The notes: generated by a model not told the origin, from the sequence alone. Numbered from the stretch's first letter, positions 50,643 through 59,507 are shown. The stretch: 64,000 nucleotides of DNA from Hymenobacter terricola (GCF_017921975.2 NZ_JAGEMO020000021.1:100605-164604), one strand, 5' to 3'. Numbers and translations: made by a program.

Positions 50643-51878
50643 CTACTTCTCATTCCTGCCCTTGTATTTCGCCAGCTCCACCCGCGCCACCATGGCGCGG
50701 TGCACCTCGTCCGGCCCGTCGGCCAGGCGCAGGGCGCGAGCCACGGTGAAGAGCGCCGTGAGCGGCACGTCGTGCGACACACCCGCGCCGCCGTGCATCT
50801 GGATGGCCTCGTCCACTACGCGCTGCAGCACGTTAGGCGCTACTACTTTAATGGCCGAAATCTCATTCATGGCCGCTTTCACGCCCTGGGTGTCAATTTT
50901 CCAGGCGGCGTAGAGGGTGAGCAAGCGGGCCTGGTCGATGGCCATGCGCAGGTCGGCCACGCGCTCCAGGTTGCCGCCCAGGTGCAAGATGGGCTTGCCA
51001 AAGGCGGTGCGCGCCAGGCCGCGTTTAATCAATAATTCCAGCGCCCGCTCGGCCGCGCCGATGCAGCGCATGCAATGGTGAATGCGGCCCGGCCCCAGGC
51101 GGCCCTGCGCAATGGCGAAGCCTTCGCCTAAGCCCACTAGTAGGTTAGCTTTCGGCACCCGCACGTTTTCAAACCACACTTCGCCGTGGCCGTACGGCGG
51201 GTCGTAATCGCTGAAGGCGGGCAGCATGCGCTGGATGTTGACGCCGGGCGTGGGCAGCGGCACCAGCACCATGCTGTGGCGGGCGTGGGGCGCGGAGTCG
51301 GGGTTCGAAAGGCCCATGAAGATGGCCAGCCGGGCATCGGGGTGGCCCAGACCGGTGGCCCACCACTTGCGGCCGTTCAGCACCAGCTCGTCGCCGTCTT
51401 CGGTAATGGTGGCCTGCATGTTGGTGGCGTCGGAGGAGGCCACGTCGGGCTCGGTCATGCAGAACACGGAGCGAATTTCGCCGGCCAGCAGCGGCATCAG
51501 CCACTCTTGTTTTTGCGCGGCATTGCCGAAGTAGTGCAGCACTTCCATGTTGCCGGTGTCGGGCGCGTTGCAGTTGAACACGGTGGGCGCCAGGAAACTA
51601 CGGCCGGTTTCTTCGGCAATAGGAGCATATTCGAGGGTGCTGAGACCCGCGCCGTGCTCGGCATCGGGCAGGAACAGGTTCCAGAGGCCGGCGGCTTTGG
51701 CTTTCGTTTTCAGCTCTTCGATGAGGGGGAGCACGCGCCAGGTTTGCCAGTCGGCACCGGGGTTGGCGGCCAGGTTGTCGCGGTGGTACTGCTCCTCGAT
51801 GGCCACGATGTGCTCACGCATAAAGGCCTGCACGCGGGCAAGGTAGTTCTGGGTTTTGGGGCTGGGGGCGAAATCCAT
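50643..51878 (-). CDS. Acyl-CoA dehydrogenase (ACAD11-like C-terminal type)
   Basis: The flavoprotein oxidises an acyl-CoA at the alpha-beta bond. The start at 51878 (MDFAPSPKTQNYLARVQAFM) gives 411 aa. Motifs: FCMTEPDVASSDATNMQATI (FAD/substrate loop), GRKWWATGLGHPDARLAIFM, RVPKANLLVGLGEGFAIAQG, RTAFGKPILHLGGNLERVAD and the C-terminal VVDEAIQMHGGAGVSHDVPL. The catalytic base is expected in the late helix region. With the APH gene downstream, the pair resembles the split form of ACAD10/11. A family C repeat lies at its 5' side, inside the gap to the next SDR. Confidence 0.92.
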   Translation of the reverse strand: MDFAPSPKTQNYLARVQAFMREHIVAIEEQYHRDNLAANPGADWQTWRVLPLIEELKTKAKAAGLWNLFLPDAEHGAGLSTLEYAPIAEETGRSFLAPTVFNCNAPDTGNMEVLHYFGNAAQKQEWLMPLLAGEIRSVFCMTEPDVASSDATNMQATITEDGDELVLNGRKWWATGLGHPDARLAIFMGLSNPDSAPHARHSMVLVPLPTPGVNIQRMLPAFSDYDPPYGHGEVWFENVRVPKANLLVGLGEGFAIAQGRLGPGRIHHCMRCIGAAERALELLIKRGLARTAFGKPILHLGGNLERVADLRMAIDQARLLTLYAAWKIDTQGVKAAMNEISAIKVVAPNVLQRVVDEAIQMHGGAGVSHDVPLTALFTVARALRLADGPDEVHRAMVARVELAKYKGRNEK

Positions 51879-51890
51879 GGGGAAGAAAGG

Positions 51891-51968
51891 AGCGCGGACT
51901 TTGTAGGCCGCGTGGCAGAACGACAAACGTTGAAATGGCGTGGGGACGCGGACTGCAAAGTCTGCGCT
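51891..51968. repeat. Dispersed palindromic repeat, family C
   Basis: AGCGCGGACTTTGTAGGCCG is inverted as ACGCGGACTGCAAAGTCTGCGCT with several mismatches. It relates to the copy at 46169-46259. Confidence 0.75.
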
Positions 51969-51981
51969 ACGTCGTGCTACG

Positions 51982-52728
51982 CTACGAAATCACGCCGCTG
52001 TCAATCACCAGCTGAGTGCCGTTGGTGTAGCTCGAATCATCCGACGCCAGGTAAATAAACGCCTTGGCCACTTCATCGGCGCGGCCCAGGCGCTTCATCG
52101 GGCTCATCGAAATCATCTGGTTGCGCAGTTCCTCAGGCGCGTCCTTGATGAGCGGCGTATCGATGTAATACGGGCAGAGGGCATTCACGCGCACGTTGCG
52201 GCGGGCGAATTCCTGCGCCGCCACGCGGGTGAGGCCCAGCACGCCGTGCTTGGAGGCCACGTAGGCACTCAGGCCCGGCGCGCCGCGCAGGCCGGCCAGC
52301 GACGACATATTCACAATGACGCCCCCGCCCTGCTTCATGAACTGCGTCAGCTCGTATTTCATGCAGGTAAACACGCCCGTCAGGTTCACGTTGAGGATGC
52401 GCTGAAACGACTCCTCACTGGTGTCAAGGAAACTGAAGAAGCCTTCGCCGATGCCCGCGTTGTTCAGCGCCACATCGAGCCGGCCAAATTTCTCCACGGT
52501 GGTGGCGATGGCCTGCTGAATGCTGGCCGAATTGGTGACATCGAGCGGCACAAAAAGGACTTCGCCCCCGGCGGCTTTCACTTCATCGAGGGCGGCTCGG
52601 TAATCAGAATTCAGCAGGTCGGCAATGACGACTTGGGCACCTTCCCGGGCGGCGGCTACGGCTGAGGCCCGGCCCAGGCCCGAGGCCCCGCCGGTGATGA
52701 ACACGACTTTGTTTTCGAGTTTTTTCAT
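51982..52728 (-). CDS. SDR family oxidoreductase
   Basis: A 248-aa short-chain dehydrogenase. VVFITGGASGLGRASAVAAA (cofactor loop), VVIADLLNSD (Asp at strand 2 suggests NAD), LDVALNNAGIGEG, catalytic Ser in IVNMSSLAGLRG, and SAYVASKHGVLGLTRVAAQEF (YxxxK). The C-terminal AFIYLASDDSSYTNGTQLVI is typical of FabG/3-hydroxyacyl types. It sits between the two acyl-CoA dehydrogenase genes on the same strand, so a beta-oxidation-like step is plausible. Confidence 0.93.
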   Translation of the reverse strand: MKKLENKVVFITGGASGLGRASAVAAAREGAQVVIADLLNSDYRAALDEVKAAGGEVLFVPLDVTNSASIQQAIATTVEKFGRLDVALNNAGIGEGFFSFLDTSEESFQRILNVNLTGVFTCMKYELTQFMKQGGGVIVNMSSLAGLRGAPGLSAYVASKHGVLGLTRVAAQEFARRNVRVNALCPYYIDTPLIKDAPEELRNQMISMSPMKRLGRADEVAKAFIYLASDDSSYTNGTQLVIDSGVIS

Positions 52729-52749
52729 GGGTATTGTTCTGACGGTTCA

Positions 52750-52794
52750 CCTCACCCCGGCCCCCTCTCCCGCGGCGAGGGGGCCGGGGTGAGG
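52750..52794. repeat. Dispersed palindromic repeat, family E (CCTCACCCCGGCCCCCTC)
   Basis: CCTCACCCCGGCCCCCTC is inverted exactly as GAGGGGGCCGGGGTGAGG with a 9-nt loop. A second copy lies at 56510-56562. Confidence 0.92.
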
Positions 52795-52801
52795 GGGCAT
52801 C

Positions 52802-54619
52802 TTAAAACCAGGCGTCCTGCATGTCTACCGTCACGGCATTGGCCGATTGCAGGCGCTTGGCCAGGCTGGGCACTTTCACCAGCTCGTATTCGTAGAAATA
52901 CTGGGCGGCCATAAGTTTGCCGTGGTAGAAATTTCGGTCCTCGGCGTGGGCGGCGTGCAGGGCTTTTTGCGCCACGGTGGCTTGGCGCAGCCACTGCCAG
53001 GCCACCACTACCAGGCCGGCCAGTTCCAGGTAGAGCGTGGCATCGGCCAGAAATAACTCGTGGTTTTGGGTGGCGATGCCCAGCAGGTGGCCCGTCGTCT
53101 GCTGGAGTACGCCCACCATTTTGGTGAGCTGCCCGGCCAGCGGCTCCAGGGTCGGCTGGGCCTTCGCGGCGATGATGGCGGCCTGCATTTCTTCCAGCAG
53201 CAGGCCCACGGCTTTGCCGCCGTGCTGGGTGATTTTGCGCCCCAGCAAATCGAGGCCCTGAATGCCGGTGGTGCCCTCGTGAATGGGGTGAATGCGTGAC
53301 TCGCGCCAGAACTGCTCCACCGGAAAATCGGTAGTGTAGCCGGCCCCGCCGTGCACCTGAATGGCAGCGCTGGTGCTGAGCACCCCCATTTCCGAGGGGT
53401 ACGTTTTGGCGATGGGCATCAGCAAATCGAGCAGCAGCTCGGCCCGCTCTTTTTCCTCGCCCTCCCCGGCCCGGGCCACGTCCATGTAGTAGCTGCACTG
53501 GAGCAACAGGCCCAACGCGCCTTCCATGGTGGCTTTTTGGAAGAGCAGCATGCGCTTCACGTCGGCGTGCTGGATAATGGGTACTTGGGGCTGGGTTACG
53601 TCGCGGTTGGCGATGAGGCGGCCCTGGGGGCGGGCGCGGGCGTATTCGAGGGCCGCGTAGTAGGCGGCCGTGCCGATGGCCGCCGCGCTCACGCCCACGG
53701 CCAGCCGGGCCTCGTTCATCATCTGGAACATGTAGCTGAGGCCCTTGTTGGGCTCGCCCACGAGGTAGCCGCGGCAGTCGTCCTGGCCCCCAATCATGAG
53801 GTGGGCAATGGGGGCGCCTTTGCAGCCCAGCTTGTGGTAGATGCCGGCCGTGACGACGTCGTTACTGATTAAATCCCTGGGCTTCGTGGCCGCGTCGGGC
53901 AGGCCGGCGGCCGTGCGCTGGCGCGGCACCACGAACAAGGAAATGCCCTTGGCGCCGGCGGGGCCGCCTTTTATTTTGGCCAGCATGAGGTGCACCACGT
54001 TGTCGCAGGCGTCGTGGTCGCCGGAGGAAATGTAGATTTTCTGGCCGTGCATGCGGTAGTAGCCCTCGTCGGTGGGCGCGGCCGCGGTGCTGATGTCGGA
54101 GAGGGAGCTGCCGGCGTCGGGCTCGGTGAGGGCCATGGTGCCCTGCCAGCGGCCGGCGTACATATTTGGCGTGAAGGCAGCCGTGAGCTCGGGCCGGGCG
54201 AAGCTGCGGAGCAAATTGGCGGCGCCCAGGGTGAGGAAGGGCGGCACGCTGGCCGAGTAATTGGTGGCCTGCATGGCGAATACGGCCGCGTTGTACACGG
54301 TGCCGGGCAGCTGCTGGCCGCCTTCGGCGTAGGGAAACAGGGCGTTAATCCAGCCATCTTCGCCGAAGCGGCGCACGATATTTTTCACGCCGGGGTGCAG
54401 CCGGATGGTGCCGTCCACGAGCTGCGGCTCCTGGCGGTCCATCTCCGTGAGGAGCGGCTTCAGCAGTTGGTCGGCAAACTGGCCGGCGGTGTCCAGCACG
54501 AGGTCAATCGAGCCGCGGTCGTGGTCCTGGAAATAGAGGAAGCGGGCGAGGGTTTCAACCTGCAGGACTTCGTGGAGCTGAAACGCCAGGTCGCGGCGGG
54601 AATAGGCTTGCTTGGCCAT
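52802..54619 (-). CDS. Acyl-CoA dehydrogenase, long form with C-terminal extension
   Basis: This 605-aa enzyme has the DUF1974-like/ACAD C-terminal domain found in FadE-type or AcdB-like proteins. The N-terminal part contains [20 protein letters not shown], the loop [20 protein letters not shown], and [14 protein letters not shown]. The middle has [20 protein letters not shown] with [20 protein letters not shown], characteristic of this branch, followed by an ETF-linked C-terminal bundle. Start at 54619 ([20 protein letters not shown]) is well placed. It is the first gene of the minus-strand acyl-CoA block. Confidence 0.92.
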   Translation of the reverse strand: MAKQAYSRRDLAFQLHEVLQVETLARFLYFQDHDRGSIDLVLDTAGQFADQLLKPLLTEMDRQEPQLVDGTIRLHPGVKNIVRRFGEDGWINALFPYAEGGQQLPGTVYNAAVFAMQATNYSASVPPFLTLGAANLLRSFARPELTAAFTPNMYAGRWQGTMALTEPDAGSSLSDISTAAAPTDEGYYRMHGQKIYISSGDHDACDNVVHLMLAKIKGGPAGAKGISLFVVPRQRTAAGLPDAATKPRDLISNDVVTAGIYHKLGCKGAPIAHLMIGGQDDCRGYLVGEPNKGLSYMFQMMNEARLAVGVSAAAIGTAAYYAALEYARARPQGRLIANRDVTQPQVPIIQHADVKRMLLFQKATMEGALGLLLQCSYYMDVARAGEGEEKERAELLLDLLMPIAKTYPSEMGVLSTSAAIQVHGGAGYTTDFPVEQFWRESRIHPIHEGTTGIQGLDLLGRKITQHGGKAVGLLLEEMQAAIIAAKAQPTLEPLAGQLTKMVGVLQQTTGHLLGIATQNHELFLADATLYLELAGLVVVAWQWLRQATVAQKALHAAHAEDRNFYHGKLMAAQYFYEYELVKVPSLAKRLQSANAVTVDMQDAWF

Positions 54620-54732
54620 TCTAACAGGAAATTGGGTGGGAAGGGAGAGCCGGTAAAAGTACCCGTCCGCCCTGTTCGGCCCAATGACCTAGGTTAAGAA
54701 ATGCAGCGGGCATAATGATACAAACCCAGAAT

Positions 54733-54826
54733 GTTATGCTGAGCGGAGTCGAAGCATCTCTACCGCTTCGTTGCATTCATTGAAATACTTGCGCGGTAGA
54801 GATGCTTCGACTCCGCTCAGCATGAC
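54733..54826. repeat. Dispersed palindromic repeat, family A
   Basis: Arms of 34 bp (54733-54766 and 54793-54826) carry GAAGCATCTCTACCGC and its inverse, with one mismatch at the outer edge, between the acyl-CoA dehydrogenase start and the Crp-family gene. Confidence 0.92.
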
Positions 54827-54851
54827 GTTCTTTTTTCTCCTTACCAAAGCC

Positions 54852-55406
54852 CTATAGCTGCGCCCGCATCCGGCTCAGGCTTTCGGGCTTCACGCCCAGA
54901 TAGGTGGCGATGTGGCGCTGGGGCACTTGCTGAATCAGCTCGGGGTTCTGGCGGAGCAGGGCGAGGTAGCGGGTGCGCAGGTCGTCCATCTGGAAGGCCC
55001 GCAGGCGCTCGGTGAGGCCGCACACCAGGTTCTCGTTGATGCGGCGGCCCAGGCGCTCGATGGGCGGGACGCGGCGAAAGAGACGGTTGAGGTCGGGAAT
55101 CAGTATTTCGTGGGCCTGCACATCGGTGAGGCATTCAAAATACAGCTCGGTGGGCACCTGGGCCACAATGCTGAGGGTGTCGAAACAGAAGGAACTGGCC
55201 CCGTAGAAGGCCGAGGTAATGTCCTCGCCGCGCACGAGGCGGTAGGCGCGGGCCAGGCCGGTTTCGATGAAGTAGAGGCGGTCGGGCGGCGGGCCGGGGT
55301 GGAACAGCTCGGTGCCTTTCCGAAACGCGCAGGGCCGGATGAGGGCCAGGGTCTGCTCCAGCTCGGCGTCGGTGAGGTAGGCGTGCTGCTGCAAATAGGC
55401 GCGCAT
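54852..55406 (-). CDS. Crp/Fnr family transcriptional regulator
   Basis: The start at 55406 (MRAYLQQHAYLTDAELEQTL) gives 184 aa, typical for the short Bacteroidota Crp/Fnr proteins. A cyclic-nucleotide-like domain occupies about 1-120 (FRKGTELFHPGPPPDRLYFI, then GLARAYRLVRGEDITSAFYG). The C-terminal helix-turn-helix is QVPQRHIATYLGVKPESLSR. The effector is unknown. It is divergent from the D-2-hydroxyacid dehydrogenase gene across 166 bp, so autoregulation or control of that gene is plausible. The open frame continues far upstream to 55754 but without gene character. Confidence 0.9.
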   Translation of the reverse strand: MRAYLQQHAYLTDAELEQTLALIRPCAFRKGTELFHPGPPPDRLYFIETGLARAYRLVRGEDITSAFYGASSFCFDTLSIVAQVPTELYFECLTDVQAHEILIPDLNRLFRRVPPIERLGRRINENLVCGLTERLRAFQMDDLRTRYLALLRQNPELIQQVPQRHIATYLGVKPESLSRMRAQL

Positions 55407-55572
55407 AGAAGGGCTTTTCGATAAATTATTTGGGCCAGAAAATCGCACAGCTTGTACCGGCCGGGGCGTTTCTTCACGAAAAGTACGCCGCTTACGCAGC
55501 ACCTTTGTCAGATTGCGTACAAGGCCCGGTAATACTCCCCAAAACCGTTCGCAGCCGGGAAGGCTGCTCATT

Positions 55573-56511
55573 ATGCACCTCTTCGTTTTCTCGCCCTTAA
55601 GCGCCTCGGCCCGCACCCATTTGTACCAGCAGCTGCCCACCAACGTGGAGGCCACTTTCTGCTCCGACCTGCCCGTCGACCAGCAATTTTCCGCTTTCCA
55701 GGAAGCCGAGGTGCTGCTCGGCAATCCGCCCGCCGCCTGGCTCACGGCCGGCACCCCGCCCCTGCTGCGCTTCTGGCAAATCGACTCGGCCGGGTTTGAG
55801 CGCTACCGCCACGTGCGGCTGCCCATTCCGGTGGCCAATATGGGCGACTTTTTTGCCTGGCCCTGCGCCGAAACCATGGTCGGCGGCCTGCTCGCCCTCT
55901 ACCGCCACCTGCCCGAGCTGGCCGTGCTCCAGTCCCAGAAAAAATGGGTGGGCGGGGCCCACGTGCGCAACCGCGCCGGCCTGCTGCGCGGCAAGCGTGT
56001 GGTCATTCTCGGGGCCGGGGCCATTGGGCTGGCGGTGCGCCAGCAGCTCACCGGCTTCGAATGCTGGGTGCAGCTGCTGGCCCGCACGCACCCCGAGGCG
56101 GCGCTGCGCTCCAAGGAGGACCTCAAAGCCGCCCTGCCCGATACCGACATCGTAATAAACTGCCTGCCCGGCAGCGCTGAGGGCTTTTTCTCCGCCGATT
56201 TGGTGGCCGCCATGCGGCCCGGCAGCATCTATGCCAGCGTGGGCCGCGGCAACACTACCGACGAGCCCGCCCTCCTCAAACTGCTGCAAGCCGGCTACCT
56301 CGGCGGCGCCGTGCTCGACGTAACGGCCATCGAACCCCTGCCCGCCGATAGCCCCCTCTGGACCCTGCCCAACGTGCTGCTCACCCAGCACACCGGCGGT
56401 GGCCAAGCCCTCGAAGACGAGAGCAAAGTGGACGTGCTCCTGCGCAACCTGGAATTGCTCCGCACCGGCCAGCCGCTGGAGAATCTGGTGGAGTTAAGCC
56501 GGGGGTACTAA
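55573..56511 (+). CDS. D-2-hydroxyacid dehydrogenase family protein
   Basis: NAD-linked oxidoreductase of the D-isomer-specific 2-hydroxyacid dehydrogenase family (312 aa from ATG 55573). The cofactor loop is VVILGAGAIGLAVRQQ (GxGxxG), and MRPGSIYASVGRGNTTDEPA carries the family's MKPGAxxINxxRG position. Catalytic Arg is expected near VGRGN, Glu in VTAIEPLPADSPLW and His in LLTQHTGGGQ. The N-terminal half is GC-rich and divergent. TAA lies at the edge of family E repeat DNA. It is convergent with the pectinesterase pair. Confidence 0.88.
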   Translation: MHLFVFSPLSASARTHLYQQLPTNVEATFCSDLPVDQQFSAFQEAEVLLGNPPAAWLTAGTPPLLRFWQIDSAGFERYRHVRLPIPVANMGDFFAWPCAETMVGGLLALYRHLPELAVLQSQKKWVGGAHVRNRAGLLRGKRVVILGAGAIGLAVRQQLTGFECWVQLLARTHPEAALRSKEDLKAALPDTDIVINCLPGSAEGFFSADLVAAMRPGSIYASVGRGNTTDEPALLKLLQAGYLGGAVLDVTAIEPLPADSPLWTLPNVLLTQHTGGGQALEDESKVDVLLRNLELLRTGQPLENLVELSRGY

Positions 56512-56562
56512 CCTCACCCCCTGGCCCCCTCTTTTTTGGAGAGGGGGTCAGGGGGTGAGGTT
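56510..56562. repeat. Dispersed palindromic repeat, family E, between two stop codons
   Basis: AACCTCACCCCCTGGCCCCC and its inverse, 23-bp arms with a 7-nt loop. The TAA of the upstream gene and the TAA of the convergent pectinesterase are both formed at the repeat ends. Confidence 0.9.
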
Positions 56563-57520
56563 ACGGCAGCCACGGCTCACTCGCCGCAAAAACAGCCTTC
56601 ACCGTGTACTGCCTGGCCTCTTTGGCCGTAAGCTGATGCGACCACGCCACCCGGCCCTTGGGATTGGCGCCGGGGCCGGTGGAGTTGTATTCGGCAAAAT
56701 AGGCCGTCTTTTCGTTCTCGGGATTCTTCCAGTTGTCCCAGCCCGTGGCGGTGATGTGGCTGCCCATCTCGGCGTTGAGGTACAGCACTTTGGCATTGGG
56801 CCGCCAGGGCCGGCCCAGGTTCACCTTCTTGGCCAGGGCCGTATCGGCCGTCAGCTTGCAGCTCAGAAACACGAAGCCAAACCGCTGCCCGGCCGGCGTC
56901 GAGGCCGCCGTGATGAAGGAGTTTTTCTTGCTTTTGATGACGCAATGGTCGAACACGGCCGTGCTGGCCCCGAAAATAAAATCCGTCGTGCCCTCCAGGT
57001 AGCAGTCCTTGAAATACTGGCGGGTGTGGTTGGTGGAGAGGAACAGGATATCCTGATTGCCCACCACCCGGCAGTTGCGGAAAGTGCAGCGGTCGCCTTC
57101 CACATGCAGCGCCACGGCCTGCCCGGCGGTGTAGCCGGCGTTGTTTTCGAAGGTGATGTTCTCGGCTGAAAAGTCGTTGGCCTGCACCAGCACCGAGTGC
57201 GACGTAGGCGTGGTAATGCCGTTTGTGCCCGAGTGGTCATCGTAGGTCAGGATGGTCTGGTCCTCGTCCTCCCCCACCATTTTGATGTGGACTTTGAGGG
57301 CCGGCACCACCAGTTTTTCGCGGTAAGTGCCTTTTTTGATAAAGATGGTGACGGTTTCCTGGCTCTGATTGGGCACCGCGTCCACTGCCTCCTGCACGGT
57401 ACGGTAGGTGCCCGAGCCATCCTGGGCCACGATGATGGGCCTGGCTTTGGAGGGCGTTTGGGCGTGCACCGCACTGGTAGTCAGCAGCACCAGGGGCAAT
57501 AGCTTCATTCGAAACAACAT
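56561..57520 (-). CDS. Pectinesterase (pectin methylesterase) family protein 1
   Basis: The carbohydrate esterase family 8 enzyme de-esterifies pectin. Start at 57520 (MLFRMKLLPLVLLTTSAVHA) gives a signal peptide and 319 aa; ATG at 57508 is an alternative. The right-handed beta-helix motifs are IIVAQDGSGTYRTVQEAVDA, TYREKLVVPALKVHIKMVGE, GYTAGQAVALHVEGDR, the catalytic region VVGNQDILFLSTNHTRQYFK with Asp, DFIFGASTAVFDHC with the second Asp, and LGRPWRPNAKVLYLN with the Arg-Trp pair. A second pectinesterase gene begins 11 bp upstream on the same strand. Confidence 0.93.
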   Translation of the reverse strand: MLFRMKLLPLVLLTTSAVHAQTPSKARPIIVAQDGSGTYRTVQEAVDAVPNQSQETVTIFIKKGTYREKLVVPALKVHIKMVGEDEDQTILTYDDHSGTNGITTPTSHSVLVQANDFSAENITFENNAGYTAGQAVALHVEGDRCTFRNCRVVGNQDILFLSTNHTRQYFKDCYLEGTTDFIFGASTAVFDHCVIKSKKNSFITAASTPAGQRFGFVFLSCKLTADTALAKKVNLGRPWRPNAKVLYLNAEMGSHITATGWDNWKNPENEKTAYFAEYNSTGPGANPKGRVAWSHQLTAKEARQYTVKAVFAASEPWLP

Positions 57521-57531
57521 CGAGACAACAG

Positions 57532-58482
57532 TTAATTGGCCAGTGGATTCCAGCCGTGCAGCACGTTTTGCAGGGTGTACAGCTTGGCTTCGGCGTCGGT
57601 GAGTTGGTGCGACCACGGCGCCCGCCTGGCCGGTGCGGCGCCCGGCCCGTGGCTTTGGTACTCGGCGTAGTAGGCCGTTTTCTTGTTCGACTCCTTTTCC
57701 CACGGGTCCCAGCCCTCGGGCCGAATTATGGCGCCCAACTCACAATTCAGGTACACGGTTTTGGCGTAAGGCCGCCAGGGCCGGCCCAGTCCGAAGCTAC
57801 TGGCCGGCGCATCGCCCCCAATGCGGCAGTGGCTGAACACGTAGCCAAACCGCGCCGTGTCGGGCGTGGATGCTGCCGTGACGTAGCCGCTCTTTTTGCA
57901 GAAAATCTCGCAGTCCTCAAACCACGCCGTGCTCGAACCGAAGATAAAATCCACCGTCCCTTCGATGTAGCAATTCTTGTAAAACTGCCGGCTGCCGCGC
58001 CCATACGTGTACAGCGTGTCCTGAAATCCCAGAAACCGGCAATTCACAAACGCGGCTCTGTCGCCATCAACCCACACGGCCACGGCCTGCCCCACCGGCC
58101 CCGACGAGTTCTGAAACGTCAGGTTCTCAGCCGAAAAATCGGAGCCGTAGAGGTAGCAGCTAGCCGAGCCCGACGTGCCCTTGTCCTCCCCGAAAATATT
58201 CTTCTTCTGGTTGTAGTCGTCGTAGGTCAGGATGGTCAGGTCCCGGTCTTCGCCGATGAGCTTCACTATATTCTTGGAGCCCGCCAGGATGAGTTTCTCC
58301 TTATAAATCCCCTTTTTGATGAAGATGGTCGTGGCTTTCTTCCGAAAGTCGGGCACGGCGTTGAAGGCCTCCTGCACGGTGCGGAACTTGCCGCTGCCGT
58401 CCTGCGCCACCACAAAATCGTAGCCAAAAGCCCGGCCCAGCCCGCCGAAACTTAGAAACACAAGCAGCAACAGATTCTTCAT
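57532..58482 (-). CDS. Pectinesterase (pectin methylesterase) family protein 2
   Basis: A tandem relative of the downstream gene, with signal peptide MKNLLLLVFLSFGGLGRAFG and 316 aa. CE8 motifs: FVVAQDGSGKFRTVQEAFNA, IYKEKLILAGSKNIVKLIGE, the catalytic Gln-Asp segment RFLGFQDTLYTYGRGSRQFY, DFIFGSSTAWFEDCEI, and LGRPWRPYAKTVYLNCELG. The two proteins clearly arose by duplication and have diverged. No pectate lyase, SusCD or sugar-acid gene is near, so this may be a small stand-alone pectin-tailoring unit. Export past the inner membrane is predicted by the signal peptide. Confidence 0.94.
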   Translation of the reverse strand: MKNLLLLVFLSFGGLGRAFGYDFVVAQDGSGKFRTVQEAFNAVPDFRKKATTIFIKKGIYKEKLILAGSKNIVKLIGEDRDLTILTYDDYNQKKNIFGEDKGTSGSASCYLYGSDFSAENLTFQNSSGPVGQAVAVWVDGDRAAFVNCRFLGFQDTLYTYGRGSRQFYKNCYIEGTVDFIFGSSTAWFEDCEIFCKKSGYVTAASTPDTARFGYVFSHCRIGGDAPASSFGLGRPWRPYAKTVYLNCELGAIIRPEGWDPWEKESNKKTAYYAEYQSHGPGAAPARRAPWSHQLTDAEAKLYTLQNVLHGWNPLAN

Positions 58483-58582
58483 GGCTAAGGGGTAAATCTG
58501 CCGTAAACCTAGTAGCTAGTGCCGCTGAAACCGCCATCTTTTTGCGCAATCGTTCCCGGCCATGAGGCCGTTTTCATTCCAT

Positions 58583-58612
58583 AAAAAAACCCGACCAACC
58601 GGCCGGGCTTTT
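58583..58612 (-). terminator. Terminator of fabI
   Basis: AAAACCCGACC-type and GGCCGGGCTTTT arms with minus-strand T run lie 22 bp beyond the fabI stop. Confidence 0.8.
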
Positions 58613-58633
58613 CATTTCAACTGTTCGGCGTAC

Positions 58634-59470
58634 TTATTCCTGTTCCTGCGCGCCGGCCGCCTTGTTCATCACCTCCACAATCTCGGCCGAGATGCCGGTG
58701 GTGCTGAAGCCACCGTCGTGCATCAGGTTTTGCATGGTCACGTAGCGCGTCAGGTCCGAAAACAGCGAGATGCAGTAGTCGGCGCAGGCTTCGGCCGGGG
58801 CGTTGCCGAGGGGCGACATCTTATCAGCGAAGTCGTAAAACGCGTCGAAGCCCGTGATGCCGGCCCCGGCCGTGGTGCGGGTTGGCGACTGCGACACCGT
58901 GTTCACGCGCACCTTTTTCAGCTTGCCAAACCGCTGGCCGTAGCTACGGGCAATGCTTTCGAGCATGGCCTTGGCCTGCGTCATGTCGGTATAATCGAGG
59001 AAGGCGCGCTGCGAGGCAATGTAGCTCAGGGCCACAATGCTGCCCCACTCGTTCATGGCGTCCTGCTTCTCGGCCACGGCCATCATCTTGTGAAACGACA
59101 TGGCCGACACGTCAATCGTCTGCTGGAAGAATTTGTAGTCCAGCTCGCCATAATGCTTCTTTTTGCGGATGTTGGCGCTCATGCCAATGCTGTGCAGCAC
59201 GAAGTCAATCTTGCCGCCCAGCTTCTCCTGCGCCCCCGAAAACAGCGCCTCCAGTTCCTCCACCGATGTCGCATCGGCCGGAATAATGGGCGCGTTGCAT
59301 TCCTCGCTCAGCTTGTTGATTTCGCCCATGCGCATGGCCAGCGGCGCGTTGGTGAGCACAAAACGGGCGCCTTCGGCATGAGCCCGCTGGGCCACCTTCC
59401 AGGCAATGGACTGTTCGTTGAGGGCGCCGGAAATGATGCCGACTTTACCGGCGAGGAGGTTATTGGACAT
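58634..59470 (-). CDS. fabI: Enoyl-[acyl-carrier-protein] reductase FabI
   Basis: FabI performs the last reduction of fatty-acid elongation with NADH. Key motifs are GKVGIISGALNEQSIAWKVA, FVLHSIGMSANIRKK, SYIASQRAFLDYTDMTQAKA containing the active-site Tyr-x6-Lys arrangement, and GAGITGFDAFYDFADKMSPL. Length of 278 aa is typical. Start at 59470 (MSNNLLAGKVGIISGALNEQ). It is separated from recN by a long palindromic repeat and likely has its own promoter in that gap. Confidence 0.95.
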   Translation of the reverse strand: MSNNLLAGKVGIISGALNEQSIAWKVAQRAHAEGARFVLTNAPLAMRMGEINKLSEECNAPIIPADATSVEELEALFSGAQEKLGGKIDFVLHSIGMSANIRKKKHYGELDYKFFQQTIDVSAMSFHKMMAVAEKQDAMNEWGSIVALSYIASQRAFLDYTDMTQAKAMLESIARSYGQRFGKLKKVRVNTVSQSPTRTTAGAGITGFDAFYDFADKMSPLGNAPAEACADYCISLFSDLTRYVTMQNLMHDGGFSTTGISAEIVEVMNKAAGAQEQE

Positions 59471-59507
59471 AGGGGTTTGGATGGTGTAATGGAAGAGTAA
59501 GTGCCGC

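Noticed and set aside
54852..55754. Longer Crp/Fnr frame starting at 55754
   Set aside because: The extra 116 residues are read from the promoter region and the start of the divergent hydroxyacid dehydrogenase; the 184-aa form matches family length.
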